The position numbers and the translations under genes were made by a program. The notes beneath the pieces are model-generated. The model had not been told where the DNA came from. It did no database searches and worked only from the letters and a program-made list of their open reading frames with translations. This document shows positions 41,575 to 49,849 of a stretch of 64,000 nucleotides of DNA, one piece after another (positions within the stretch are counted from its first letter, which is position 1; each line of letters opens with the position of its first letter). The stretch is taken from contig NC_015278.1 of assembly GCF_000193205.1 (NCBI RefSeq), positions 1,612,001 through 1,676,000 of the forward strand, read 5' to 3'. This stretch comes from Aerococcus sp. Group 1. GTDB taxonomy: Bacteria > Bacillota > Bacilli > Lactobacillales > Aerococcaceae.

Positions 41575-42831
41575 ATGATTAATTCAGCTGATTTAGTGCA
41601 AATGGGCCAAGATGCCAAAACGACAGCCCGTCAACTCAGCAATTTATCCCGGGCTAAAAAAGACCAAGCCCTTATCCAAATGGCTCAGGCCCTAAGAAAT
41701 GCCTCAGAAAATATTCTCCAAACCAACCAGGCAGAGTGCCAAAAAGCCCAAGAACAAGGACTGAAAGCTGCTTTTGTGGAACGGATGACCTTAAATCCAG
41801 ACCGCATTGAAGCTATGGCCCAAGGTCTAGAAAAAGTCGCCCAATTAGACGACCCCATCAACCACGTCGATGAAATGTGGGTCAGTGATGAGGGATTAAG
41901 GATTGGTAAGCGTCGGGTGCCACTAGGCGTTATCGGTATCATTTATGAATCGCGGCCTAATGTTTCTTCTGACGCGGCTGGTCTCTGCTTTAAAACGGGG
42001 AATGCTGTCATTTTGCGTGGAGGTAAGGAGACCATTCAAACCAATCAAGCCATTGTCAATGCTCTCCAAAAAGGCCTTCAAGCTGCCGGCTTACCCCAAG
42101 AAGCTATCCAGTTAATCAACAACCCTAGCCACGATTTAGCTGGTCAAATGATGACTATGAATACTAGCATCGACTGCTTAATCCCCCGCGGTAGCAAAAA
42201 CTTGATCCAAAGAGTTGTCCAAACCGCTACGATTCCAACCATTGAAACTGGCTACGGTAATTGCCACCTCTATGTCCATGAAGATGCTGATTTTGATATG
42301 GCCATAAATATACTTATCAATGGTAAAACTCAAAGAGTCTCTGTCTGCAACGCCTTAGAAACCCTCTTAGTCGACCAAGCGATTGCCAAAGATTTTCTTC
42401 CCCTAGCTGGTCAGGCACTGAAGGACCACCAGGTTAAAATCCATGGGGACCAAGTCACCGCTGACTATATCGATGGTGTTATCCCAGCCACTGCAACCGA
42501 CTATGACGAGGAATACTTGGACTATGAAATTGCCATTAAGGTAGTTAAAGGTTACCAAGAGGCCGTTGACCATATTGCTGAACACTCTAGTCACCATTCC
42601 GAAGCCATTGTAACCAATGATTATGCCATCGCTAACTGCTTTATGGATGACGTGGACTCGGCCTGTGTCTACGTTAATGCCTCGACCCGCTTTACCGACG
42701 GTGAGGTCTTTGGCTTTGGTGGCGAGATCGGAATTTCCACCCAAAAACTCCACGCCCGTGGCCCCATGGGCTTAGAAGCACTCACCTCCTATAAATACAC
42801 CATCTTCGGCCAAGGCCAAATCAGAGAATAA
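41575..42831 (+). CDS. proA: Gamma-glutamyl phosphate reductase
   Basis: The 418-residue enzyme reduces gamma-glutamyl phosphate to glutamate semialdehyde, the second proline step. Typical stretches are RVPLGVIGIIYESRPNV, LRGGKETIQTNQAI, the catalytic Cys region RVSVCNALETLL and GFGGEIGISTQKLHARGP near the C-terminus. AGGAG lies upstream of the ATG. It forms an operon with proB. A structured repeat begins one base after its stop codon. Confidence 0.96.
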   Translation: MINSADLVQMGQDAKTTARQLSNLSRAKKDQALIQMAQALRNASENILQTNQAECQKAQEQGLKAAFVERMTLNPDRIEAMAQGLEKVAQLDDPINHVDEMWVSDEGLRIGKRRVPLGVIGIIYESRPNVSSDAAGLCFKTGNAVILRGGKETIQTNQAIVNALQKGLQAAGLPQEAIQLINNPSHDLAGQMMTMNTSIDCLIPRGSKNLIQRVVQTATIPTIETGYGNCHLYVHEDADFDMAINILINGKTQRVSVCNALETLLVDQAIAKDFLPLAGQALKDHQVKIHGDQVTADYIDGVIPATATDYDEEYLDYEIAIKVVKGYQEAVDHIAEHSSHHSEAIVTNDYAIANCFMDDVDSACVYVNASTRFTDGEVFGFGGEIGISTQKLHARGPMGLEALTSYKYTIFGQGQIRE

Positions 42832-42832
42832 A

Positions 42833-42990
42833 AGAGTGCGACAAGCGCAAAAAGAGGTGAGAGCATTGGAAGAAGTGCGCAGTAAATCCTCATAGAGGAT
42901 TTACAAGGACCTCTGAAATGGAGCTCACCTCGCGCTTGGAACACGTTTAGGAGAGTGCGACATTCACAACCAAGGACGAAGCCTAGCAAA
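42833..42990 (+). repeat. Structured intergenic repeat after proA (copies 3a and 3b)
   Basis: The element opens with AGAGTGCGACAAGCGC, identical to copy 1 after mvaS; the opening AGAGTGCGACA recurs 120 bases later (42953) as a truncated second unit. Within the first unit CAAGCGC/GCGCTTG, GAGGTGAG/CTCACCTC and GTAAATCCTC/GAGGATTTAC nest as three perfect helices. Between the second and third lie TTGGAAGA and TCTGAAA, as in the copy after the PepQ-like gene. The unit ends GCGCTTGGAACACGTTT. The nested, partly compensated design suggests a structured RNA or a non-autonomous element. Function unknown. Confidence 0.72.
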
Positions 42991-43010
42991 CGTTCAAAAA
43001 ATTAAACAAG

Positions 43011-43050
43011 CAAAAACGGAGTTGCCCACAATCAGGCTACTCCGTTTTTC
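43011..43050. terminator. Bidirectional terminator between proBA and the cps-like operon
   Basis: AAAAACGGAGTTGCC pairs with GGCTACTCCGTTTTT with one mismatch and an eight-base loop; A- and T-runs flank it. Confidence 0.92.
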
Positions 43051-43085
43051 TATTATTTATAATTTTCTCCAACTTAAATTCTAGC

Positions 43086-43553
43086 TTAGGCATTGACTAC
43101 TGTAACATTGGTTACTGATAGTTCAATGTCATCGAGAAGATAGCTCGCCTTGGTCGGTTGCCCTTGCATAGGGATGTCATCGACTACCATAATGGCATAG
43201 TTAGGCGCCCAACTCCCTAGAAAATCACTTGGAATTTCCCAGTCCACTGGCTCGAACTGGAGGTCAAAGTCATCAATTTTAAACTCTAAATGCGCATTCA
43301 TTTCCGTAATGGTTTTGCCGGTTAAATTAATCATGACAAAGGCCGTACGAGCGGTATGGTTCCGTAAATTAGGTTGGGCCTCAATAGCGAACATATTTAT
43401 TTGCCCATCCATAAAGTATTCTTGGTAGTTATTGATAAATTCTTGGATTGTTTTTAACACTTGGCTGACATCATTCTTGGCATATTGGGTATTCAAGCGT
43501 TTTAATTCTTCGTTCTGCGCATAAGTCAAAGCAGCATGTATCGGTTTAGCCAC
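43086..43553 (-). CDS. Hypothetical beta-rich protein at the end of the cps-like operon
   Basis: A 155-residue protein with a helical N-terminus (AALTYAQNEELKRLNTQYAK) and a beta-rich C-terminal half (FVMINLTGKTITEMNAHLEF, then PVDWEIPSDFLGSWAPNYAI). The longest frame starts at an ATG that lies inside the ribosome binding site itself; the GTG eight bases after GGAGG is the better start (MAKPIHAALTY). That GTG follows the stop codon of a 53-aa frame by one base, implying translational coupling. The PVDWEIP region recalls SLAP-like domains, but I cannot confirm this. Confidence 0.72.
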   Translation of the reverse strand: MAKPIHAALTYAQNEELKRLNTQYAKNDVSQVLKTIQEFINNYQEYFMDGQINMFAIEAQPNLRNHTARTAFVMINLTGKTITEMNAHLEFKIDDFDLQFEPVDWEIPSDFLGSWAPNYAIMVVDDIPMQGQPTKASYLLDDIELSVTNVTVVNA

Positions 43554-43554
43554 G

Positions 43555-43716
43555 TTATCTACCTCCATTGGTTAAATTTTTCTTACTCGATTCTTTGCCT
43601 TTACTATAGTCCATTTTTTCTTGGTCACTTAGGCAAGGAGCCTTAACTTGGGAATGACGCCAGTCCCAAAGCTGCAGTCCAGCTAAGCTCAGTAAAGTTA
43701 AAGCTAATTTATTCAT
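43555..43716 (-). CDS. Small peptide, 53 aa, in the cps-like operon
   Basis: This frame fills the gap between cpsD and the next gene. It begins MNKLALTLLSLAGLQLWDWR, a hydrophobic signal- or anchor-like N-terminus, followed by a polar, Lys/Ser-rich tail ending NLTNGGR. GGGAGAG lies nine bases before its ATG. Its stop codon is one base from the GTG of the next gene, and its last codons include that gene's GGAGG, so reading through it would couple the two. The length is 53 residues. No family is recognised. Confidence 0.6.
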   Translation of the reverse strand: MNKLALTLLSLAGLQLWDWRHSQVKAPCLSDQEKMDYSKGKESSKKNLTNGGR

Positions 43717-43745
43717 CTTATCGATCTCTCCCAATTGATTAAGAG

Positions 43746-44501
43746 CTAGGACTGTAAATCCTCACTATCAATATCTTCATCACGGTAGCCATAGCCATAA
43801 TAGGCATTCATCCCTTGGCCATCTGCTCCATTATAGATGGCCCCAATCACATTAGCATCAACGCTTTCCAAGAGGCGCTTGGATTTTTGAATATCCTGGT
43901 AACTAGCCACACCCTCTCGCAAGACGAAGACACTGGCATCTGTTCGGCTGGCAATAATTTGGGCATCAGTCACTGGTAAGAGTGGGGGCGCATCAATGAT
44001 AACCAAGTCAAAGACAGCCGTCACATCCTCCAATAAGTCACTCATCCGTTGAGAACTCAAGAGCTCGGCCGGGTTAGGCGGGATAGGACCAGCTGGTATC
44101 ACATAAGTGTTCACTTCAGCCACATATTGGGCGACATCCATGTAATCGACATCGCGGTCAGTAAGATAAGTTGTCAAACCCTTGCGGCTATGGATATCGA
44201 AGGTTTTATGCACTGTAGGCTTACGTAAATCGCAATCAATCATCAAAACGCGTACCCCATCCAAATGCGCCATGGTCGTCGCCACATTGGCTGCAATGGT
44301 GGATTTTCCTTCCCAAGGGCCTGATGAGGTAAACATTAGCGTCTTCAAATGATAAGCATCAATAGCAAATTGGATATTGGTACGAATCGTGCGAAACTGT
44401 TCTGAAATCACATGATTAGGATCGGCAGCCGTGATTAAACTCACGCCACGCCGTTGCTCCTTATTTTTCTTGTCAATTTTTCGTTGTTTGAAATTAAACA
44501 T
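43746..44501 (-). CDS. CpsD-type BY-kinase (autophosphorylating tyrosine kinase)
   Basis: The 251-residue cytoplasmic kinase has Walker A SSGPWEGKST (about 59-68), Walker A' VLMIDCDLRKP and Walker B LVIIDAPPLLPVTDA. The C-terminal tyrosine cluster YYGYGYRDED is the autophosphorylation tail. It needs the adjacent CpsC membrane adaptor for activity. Unlike capsule loci there are no polymerase or glycosyltransferase genes beside it, so the module may regulate another envelope polymer. It starts 18 bases after cpsC. Confidence 0.92.
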   Translation of the reverse strand: MFNFKQRKIDKKNKEQRRGVSLITAADPNHVISEQFRTIRTNIQFAIDAYHLKTLMFTSSGPWEGKSTIAANVATTMAHLDGVRVLMIDCDLRKPTVHKTFDIHSRKGLTTYLTDRDVDYMDVAQYVAEVNTYVIPAGPIPPNPAELLSSQRMSDLLEDVTAVFDLVIIDAPPLLPVTDAQIIASRTDASVFVLREGVASYQDIQKSKRLLESVDANVIGAIYNGADGQGMNAYYGYGYRDEDIDSEDLQS

Positions 44502-44519
44502 AAGACTTGATCACCTTTA

Positions 44520-45248
44520 CTAAATTCGCCGTTTGGTCTCATCATTGTCATCCTGGCTTCTGTAACGACGTTTAAAGCGGGTCACCTCAATGGACTCCTC
44601 ACTCATTTGCGGTAAGACGCCAATTAAGGACCAACCCATTTCTTCAACCACAGCTTGACTCCGTACCGTGTCGTCGTTAAGCACCCGAATCGCTTGGATG
44701 ACTAGACTGATTAAGCCTCCGAGTACAGCTCCTAAGAGGAGATTCAACCCGTAATTGGGACTAACCGGTTTCTCATTATAGCTGGCTGGGCTTAATAAGG
44801 TTACTTTGTCAACAGCGAGGACTTGGGGTAGTTGTTGGATAAATTCTTTACTAATATCGGAGGCCAAGCCTTGCGCTTGACTAGCATTGTCATCTGTCAC
44901 AATGACGTTAAAGACTGCCGATTGTTGATCAGCTTCTAAATGGATATTCTCACTCAAAGTTTCAACGTCCCTTTGATGAGCTTGGGCCACTGGTTGTAAG
45001 ATAAGTGGCGTATGGAGCAGGTCGTCGTAGGTTTTTAAGCCCGCTTTCTTTTCGTCCGCCTTGTCCTTATCACTGTCCTTAGGGGTGACCACGATTTGAG
45101 TTTGTGAGGCGTATTCTGCCTCTGCCCATAAGAAATTATAAGCACTGGCCACCACGATCCCAAGCAGGATCCCTAAGAAGATAAACAGCCACTGCCGCTT
45201 AAGCCCCCGGAAAAAAGAAGCCAATGATCGTCCTTTGTACTGCTTCAT
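44520..45248 (-). CDS. CpsC-type polysaccharide chain-length/kinase adaptor (Wzz family)
   Basis: A 242-residue membrane protein with two spans, WLFIFLGILLGIVVASAYNF near the N-terminus and LLLGAVLGGLISLVIQAI near residue 180, flanking an extracellular loop, as in Wzz-family CpsC. The Pro/Gly-rich SPASYNEKPVSPNYG before the second span is typical. A cytoplasmic C-terminal tail (about 45 residues) probably contacts CpsD. I use an ATG ten bases after GAGGA rather than a GTG directly beside it. It lies between the CpsB-like and CpsD genes. Confidence 0.9.
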   Translation of the reverse strand: MKQYKGRSLASFFRGLKRQWLFIFLGILLGIVVASAYNFLWAEAEYASQTQIVVTPKDSDKDKADEKKAGLKTYDDLLHTPLILQPVAQAHQRDVETLSENIHLEADQQSAVFNVIVTDDNASQAQGLASDISKEFIQQLPQVLAVDKVTLLSPASYNEKPVSPNYGLNLLLGAVLGGLISLVIQAIRVLNDDTVRSQAVVEEMGWSLIGVLPQMSEESIEVTRFKRRYRSQDDNDETKRRI

Positions 45249-45325
45249 GGTTGTCACATCCTCATTTCTTTAAAATAATCATAGCAGCCTTTCTAATTGA
45301 TTAAGAAAAGGCCCGTTTTAACTTT

Positions 45326-46075
45326 CTAGAAGAACCAGAAACGCTTTTTCTTTTTAATTTGAAAATGGTCGATTAAAGGATCCCCATTAATCAAAGCCCT
45401 GGCATTCTGCTGGATATCAAAGCTAATGCTCTGTCCATAGCGGTTTTCCAAAGCAGCAAAAGCTTGGCGTAATTGGTAGTCGTCACTAGCAGTGGAGAAA
45501 CTTCCTAGCAGGTGGGCCAAACCGGCTTCCAATAAGTAATGGCACTGTTTCTTTACTTGCTTGCCCTGGCGGCCTAGTAAATTTCCCGCCGTCAAGGCCG
45601 TGTAGCAACCCTGGTCAACCCACTGATAAACTTGTTCAATATCGCGCATGAGGGGCTGGTTTTCCTCAATTTGGACTAAGACTGGGCGGATATCATGCTT
45701 CAACCATTCGAAAAGTAAGGGTTCAAAGTAGCGCTGGGGATCCTCTTGATTTAATTTAACTAGAACATAACGCTGGTTGAGATCAACATAGAGAATATCT
45801 TGGGATAAGTCATCCCAGGAAATTGCCTGGGCTAAGTCAATAATCTGACCCGGGTAAACCATTAAGGCAATCCCTCGCCGGTCTAAGTCCTCTTGAAAAG
45901 CTTCGGCGGCCTGTACTAAGTCCCCCCCAGTAGCTGCTGGATCAGTCGGATAGGAAGCAGTGGCTAGGACATGGGTCACACCACTTTGCCAAATGGTATT
46001 AGCCATGGCTAATTGCTCTTTATTAGAGTCTGTATGATCCACTTTGGCAATGTGACAGGCCATATCCACTAACAT
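45326..46075 (-). CDS. CpsB/PHP-type tyrosine phosphatase homologue lacking metal ligands
   Basis: The 249-residue protein has the length, operon position and general layout of CpsB, the manganese-dependent phosphatase of CpsD. The metal-binding residues seem lost. The DIHSH motif is VDMACHI, the later SH is ATASYPT, the ligand Glu of GAEIYY is GQIIDL, HIER is QIEEN, and the final D-H pair near the end is GSFSTASD. Some structural landmarks remain (QWVDQGCYTALTAGN, FFW end). I infer a non-catalytic, perhaps regulatory, descendant. It follows the Nudix gene by 15 bases. Confidence 0.72.
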   Translation of the reverse strand: MLVDMACHIAKVDHTDSNKEQLAMANTIWQSGVTHVLATASYPTDPAATGGDLVQAAEAFQEDLDRRGIALMVYPGQIIDLAQAISWDDLSQDILYVDLNQRYVLVKLNQEDPQRYFEPLLFEWLKHDIRPVLVQIEENQPLMRDIEQVYQWVDQGCYTALTAGNLLGRQGKQVKKQCHYLLEAGLAHLLGSFSTASDDYQLRQAFAALENRYGQSISFDIQQNARALINGDPLIDHFQIKKKKRFWFF

Positions 46076-46090
46076 CTAGCATTCTCCTTT

Positions 46091-46552
46091 TTATTGACGG
46101 TTATCCTCATAAGCCAGTAGCTGGCTGTTTTCATCGTATACTACCTTAATATCAAACAGCTCATCGCTAGTCATTAAGGGCTCTAAGAATAAGCGGTCGC
46201 CTTCCCACAGCGGGAGGTCTAAGACTTCATCTTTAGGGATCCAAGCCATAACCCCTTCATCATTCTCCCTGACCTCATCACTAGCTAGGGTTCCCATATA
46301 AACAAAAATATACATCGGCTCATCATCGGCATAGATAAAGGTAACGACACCGCGAAATTCTGCTGCTTCAAGTTCCCAGCCGGTCTCTTCTTTTACTTCC
46401 CGCTTAGCACATTCTAAGGGAGCTTCTCCTAGTTCGAACTTTCCCCCAATGCCAACCCATTTACCCTGGTTGATATCATGTGCCTTCTTGATACGGTGTA
46501 ACATTAAAAAGCGCTCATCACGCTCCAAATAGACTAAACTGGTTAATTGCAT
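46091..46552 (-). CDS. Nudix hydrolase (MutT/8-oxo-dGTP diphosphatase-like)
   Basis: A 153-residue enzyme with a perfect Nudix box, GX5EX7REVXEEXGW, starting at GKFELGEAP (about residue 37). LMLHRIKKAHDINQGKWVGIGGKFE is the classic upstream context of MutT-like proteins acting on oxidised nucleotides. GGGTGGAAGG precedes the ATG. It is the first gene of the operon leading into the CpsB-like, CpsC and CpsD genes; a functional tie is not obvious. Confidence 0.9.
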   Translation of the reverse strand: MQLTSLVYLERDERFLMLHRIKKAHDINQGKWVGIGGKFELGEAPLECAKREVKEETGWELEAAEFRGVVTFIYADDEPMYIFVYMGTLASDEVRENDEGVMAWIPKDEVLDLPLWEGDRLFLEPLMTSDELFDIKVVYDENSQLLAYEDNRQ

Positions 46553-46679
46553 CCTTCCACCCCTTCTGTCTTACTTATTATAGCGTGTTAAGCCCTATTT
46601 TAACAGTTATCCACTAAGATATCTTCAAAGAGATCTTAAAATTAGGCAGCCAAGTACTTTTTTCAGCAGAGTGTTTAAT

Positions 46680-46712
46680 AAAAAAAGTCTCCCAACTTGA
46701 TGGTTAAGAGAC
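46680..46712 (-). terminator. Terminator of the DegV pair
   Basis: AAGTCTC and GAGACTT pair, with further pairing inside the loop; the minus strand then runs into TTTTTTTATT. Confidence 0.85.
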
Positions 46713-46726
46713 TTGATGATTTATGC

Positions 46727-47611
46727 TTATTTAGTGAGTAAATAATTCTTTAAACTTGGTAATACGGCTGTGGCTAGGGTACCTGTCCCCCCGTGAGTCC
46801 CCACTACTGGGGTTAACCAATCAAATTCAATGTCAATGTCTGGTAATTTCTCGCGGATTAAATCAGCCAGCTCTTTAGCCCCTGATTCATCATCAGCATG
46901 GGCAATGGTCCCTTTATAGCCCTGAGAATATTTCTTGGCTTCTTCGATAAAGGCATCAGCTAACTTCATTAAGGCCTTACGTTTGGTCCGCACCTTGGCT
47001 AAGACGGAAATATTTCCTTCTTGGTCAAATTCAATCAAGGGAACGATTTTTAATAAAGACCCCAGTAAACCTTGAGCCCGTGAAGCTCTGCCGCCTTTAA
47101 CTAAGTTATTAATATCTCCTACTAAAGCCCAGATGGTAGTGTGTGCATTTAGCCATTTAATCTTAGCCACCACTTCTTCAGGCTCAGCGCCAGCTTCCAC
47201 TAAATCTAAAGCCTGACTCACCAGGTAACGCAGAGGCGTTGCTGCCCGACCTGTATCAATCACATAAGTTTTAATTTGGTCTTCAAATTCACTAGCTACC
47301 GATTGCCCGGTTTGGCTAGTCCCACTTAACACAGCACTCAAGGGAATAAAGAAGACGGTATCGTAACCCTTGTCCACTAATTCTTCATAAATTGCATAGA
47401 AGTCTTGGGGGCGGGGTTGAGAAGTCTTAGGTAGCTCTTTGGCATTTTTCAAGCGATGATAAAATTCCGGTAAGATGCTACGGTCTTCACTCTCAATAAA
47501 AGTCTCTCCTGAGGAAAAATGGAGCTGTAAAGAAACATAGTAAATATCGGGATGATTAAGCAAGCGATCATTGAGTGTCGCCGTAGAATCGGTTAAAATT
47601 GCTGCTTTCAT
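46727..47611 (-). CDS. DegV family protein (fatty-acid-binding FakB-like)
   Basis: The 294-residue protein has the DegV fold landmarks: DSTATLND at the N-terminus, the fatty-acid carboxylate-binding TSQPRPQDF, SGTSQTGQSVA and the C-terminal GTHGGTGTLATA. Members bind a long-chain fatty acid and present it to the kinase FakA for phosphorylation. It is paired with a second DegV gene upstream (33 bases), a recent tandem duplication by likeness of plan. No fakA is visible in the window. Confidence 0.92.
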   Translation of the reverse strand: MKAAILTDSTATLNDRLLNHPDIYYVSLQLHFSSGETFIESEDRSILPEFYHRLKNAKELPKTSQPRPQDFYAIYEELVDKGYDTVFFIPLSAVLSGTSQTGQSVASEFEDQIKTYVIDTGRAATPLRYLVSQALDLVEAGAEPEEVVAKIKWLNAHTTIWALVGDINNLVKGGRASRAQGLLGSLLKIVPLIEFDQEGNISVLAKVRTKRKALMKLADAFIEEAKKYSQGYKGTIAHADDESGAKELADLIREKLPDIDIEFDWLTPVVGTHGGTGTLATAVLPSLKNYLLTK

Positions 47612-47644
47612 TTAAATAACCTCCTTATTTAAGCTTTGCTTATA

Positions 47645-48526
47645 TTATAACTTAAAATTTTCAACCTTGGGAAGCACACAAAAAGCGACACTATTACAAC
47701 CCAAGTGGGTGCCAATTACAGGAGGAATCAAGCCATAACGGATAGGATATCGGCTTTCATCCTTGGCAATCATTTGTTCGAACTCCTCGGCTAAAAGACT
47801 ATCTGGAGTAGTGATGAGAGCTAATTCTAAGCCCTCTGGATAAGCAGTCATCTCTTTTTCCATTAATTCCTCCATCCGTTTGAGGGCCTTCTTTTGGGTA
47901 CGGACTTTTTCGACCATTTCCAAGGCACCATTGCGTTCGATTCGGACAATGGGGAATATCTTCAATAAATTGCCTAAGAGCGCCATTCCCTTACTTGCTC
48001 GCCCCCCTTTGACAAGGTTATCAAGATTTCCAACGATGACATAGACCACCATAGCCTCATCCAACTGCTTCAAAAGGTCAACAATCTCAGCTAGCGATAA
48101 TTTCCCAGTCTCGATCAAGTCTAAAGCGACTTCAACCAAGTAAGCTAGGGAAATGGAAGTCTGCCGAGTGTCCATCAAATAAACAGATAGACGGTCTTGG
48201 TAATCTTGGGCCACGCTTTGACAATTTGAAAAGGTTCCACTCAAAGCCGAAGGGAAGGTCATGATTAATACCTCATCATAACCCTTGGCTACTAGGTCAT
48301 CCATCACTTGAACCACTACCCCCATGCTGGGTTGGGAGGTTCTTGGTAAAGTTTTCATGGATGCCAAGCTGTGATAATAAGCAGTCACTTGGTCGCTATC
48401 GCTGGTGTCAGTCATTGTTGAACCATCAGGTAAATTAATTTGTAAATAGACTTGGTAAACATCTGGGTGTTTGGCTAAAGATTCCGGTAAGGCCGCTGTA
48501 CTATCGGTAATAATTGCAGTTTTCAT
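47645..48526 (-). CDS. DegV family protein (fatty-acid-binding FakB-like)
   Basis: A 293-residue paralogue of the neighbouring DegV protein: DSTAALPESL, TSQPSMGVVV, MTFPSALSGTFSNCQSVA and a C-terminal GTHLGCNSVAFC. Differences around the pocket (MTFPSALSG versus FIPLSAVLSG) may give a different chain-length or saturation preference, as is known for FakB1 and FakB2. AAGGAGG lies upstream of the ATG. It is the first gene of the two-gene unit. Confidence 0.92.
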   Translation of the reverse strand: MKTAIITDSTAALPESLAKHPDVYQVYLQINLPDGSTMTDTSDSDQVTAYYHSLASMKTLPRTSQPSMGVVVQVMDDLVAKGYDEVLIMTFPSALSGTFSNCQSVAQDYQDRLSVYLMDTRQTSISLAYLVEVALDLIETGKLSLAEIVDLLKQLDEAMVVYVIVGNLDNLVKGGRASKGMALLGNLLKIFPIVRIERNGALEMVEKVRTQKKALKRMEELMEKEMTAYPEGLELALITTPDSLLAEEFEQMIAKDESRYPIRYGLIPPVIGTHLGCNSVAFCVLPKVENFKL

Positions 48527-48662
48527 AAGGTTTTCCTCCTTAATTAGATAAAGCTTCTCATGTGCCTTTCATTTTTAGCGCAGCAGAAAAATAGTGTCCA
48601 CGTACTTCAGACAAAATAGTGATATCTCCTGGTAATAAGGTCATCATTAGGCTGATCAAGCA

Positions 48663-48696
48663 ATAAAAAGGGCCGAAGTTTTTCTCCAGCCCTCAA
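48663..48696 (-). terminator. Terminator of guaC
   Basis: AGGGCTGGAG pairs with CTTCGGCCCT with two weak pairs around a five-base loop; the minus strand then runs into TTTTT. Confidence 0.82.
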
Positions 48697-48709
48697 TTTC
48701 AATATCGTA

Positions 48710-49678
48710 TTAATCTCCATTATAGATGCTTGGAATGACCACGTAGTCCACTGTGCGTAATGCACCTAAATCCCTACCACCTGCATAAGAAATACTACTT
48801 TGTAAGTCTTCTTGCATTTCTTTCAAGGTTTTGAAGATGCTGCCGCGGCTTTCAATTAAAATTTTCTTGCCTTCGACATTCTTATATTCTCCCTTTTGAA
48901 ATTCGGAAGCAGAGCCAAAATATTCCTTATATTTTTGTCCATTTTGAATGACTTCTTCACCTGGTGATTCTTCATGGGCTGCTAGTAAGGAGCCAATCAT
49001 CACCATCGAAGCGCCAAAGCGGAAGCTCTTAGCAATGTCACCATGGGTACGGATACCCCCGTCAGCAATAATTGGCTTACGGGCTGCCTTTGCACAAAGG
49101 CGAATGGCGGCTAATTGCCAGCCAGCTGTCCCAAAACCAGTTTTAATTTTAGTAATACATACCCGACCTGGTCCCACACCAACCTTAGTAGCGTCAGCGC
49201 CAGCATTTTCTAAGTCACGGACGGCTTCTGGAGTGGCAATATTACCTGCAATAACAAAGGCATTAGGCAATTGTTTCTTGATATATTTAATCATATCAAT
49301 AACCGTATGGGAGTGACCATGGGCAATATCAATAGTGATATAATCTACCTTTTCACCTGATTCTTTCACTTCATCGATAAAGTCATATTCTTCAGGCTTA
49401 ACCCCAACACTGACAGAAGCATAAAGTCCTTTTTGGTTCATACGACGGATGAAATCTAAACGTTTTTCCGGTTCAAAACGGTGCATAATGTAGAAATACC
49501 CATTAGCAGCTAGTTTTTCGGCTAAGGATTCATTAAGGACCGTTTGCATATTAGCAGGGACAACCGGAATCTTGAACTTATGAGGTCCAAATTGAATACC
49601 CGTATCACATTCCGACCGGCTCTGTACAATACATTTAGCAGGGATTAACTGGACTTGCTCATAATCAAAAGTTTGCAT
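48710..49678 (-). CDS. guaC: GMP reductase
   Basis: The 322-residue enzyme deaminates GMP to IMP with NADPH, linking guanine and adenine nucleotide pools. Signatures: [26 protein letters not shown] with the catalytic Cys, [20 protein letters not shown] and the C-terminal [10 protein letters not shown]. Lack of a CBS domain, together with YFIMHRFEP-like YFYIMHRFE, separates it from IMP dehydrogenase. TAGGAGAG precedes the ATG. It has its own promoter, and a PurBox further upstream suggests PurR control. Confidence 0.95.
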   Translation of the reverse strand: MQTFDYEQVQLIPAKCIVQSRSECDTGIQFGPHKFKIPVVPANMQTVLNESLAEKLAANGYFYIMHRFEPEKRLDFIRRMNQKGLYASVSVGVKPEEYDFIDEVKESGEKVDYITIDIAHGHSHTVIDMIKYIKKQLPNAFVIAGNIATPEAVRDLENAGADATKVGVGPGRVCITKIKTGFGTAGWQLAAIRLCAKAARKPIIADGGIRTHGDIAKSFRFGASMVMIGSLLAAHEESPGEEVIQNGQKYKEYFGSASEFQKGEYKNVEGKKILIESRGSIFKTLKEMQEDLQSSISYAGGRDLGALRTVDYVVIPSIYNGD

Positions 49679-49732
49679 TTATTCTCTCCTAATTTCACTA
49701 AATCATTCAAACTATTAAAATAAACCTTTAAC

Positions 49733-49760
49733 ATTGTAACACCAAGCCATTAAAAATCAA
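49733..49760 (-). promoter_or_regulatory. Promoter of guaC
   Basis: TTGATT and TACAAT with a 16-base spacer on the minus strand, with TG one base before the -10 (TGTTACAAT). The leader is about 45 bases. Confidence 0.75.
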
Positions 49761-49836
49761 GGTTAATCGGCTATTTTAACAAAAAATATTCGTTTTATAG
49801 AGGTTTTTAACTAAATTTCCCCTTATTATAATCGCC

Positions 49837-49849
49837 AAATCCGAACATT
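49837..49849 (+). promoter_or_regulatory. PurBox (PurR-binding motif) upstream of guaC
   Basis: AAATCCGAACATT matches the Gram-positive PurBox consensus AWWWCCGAACWWT at all 13 positions. It lies between the end of coaD and guaC, about 100 bases upstream of the guaC -10, in inverted orientation relative to guaC. guaC belongs to the PurR regulon in Bacillus. The distance is longer than usual, and only a degenerate second box (49786-49798) is visible. Confidence 0.6.
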
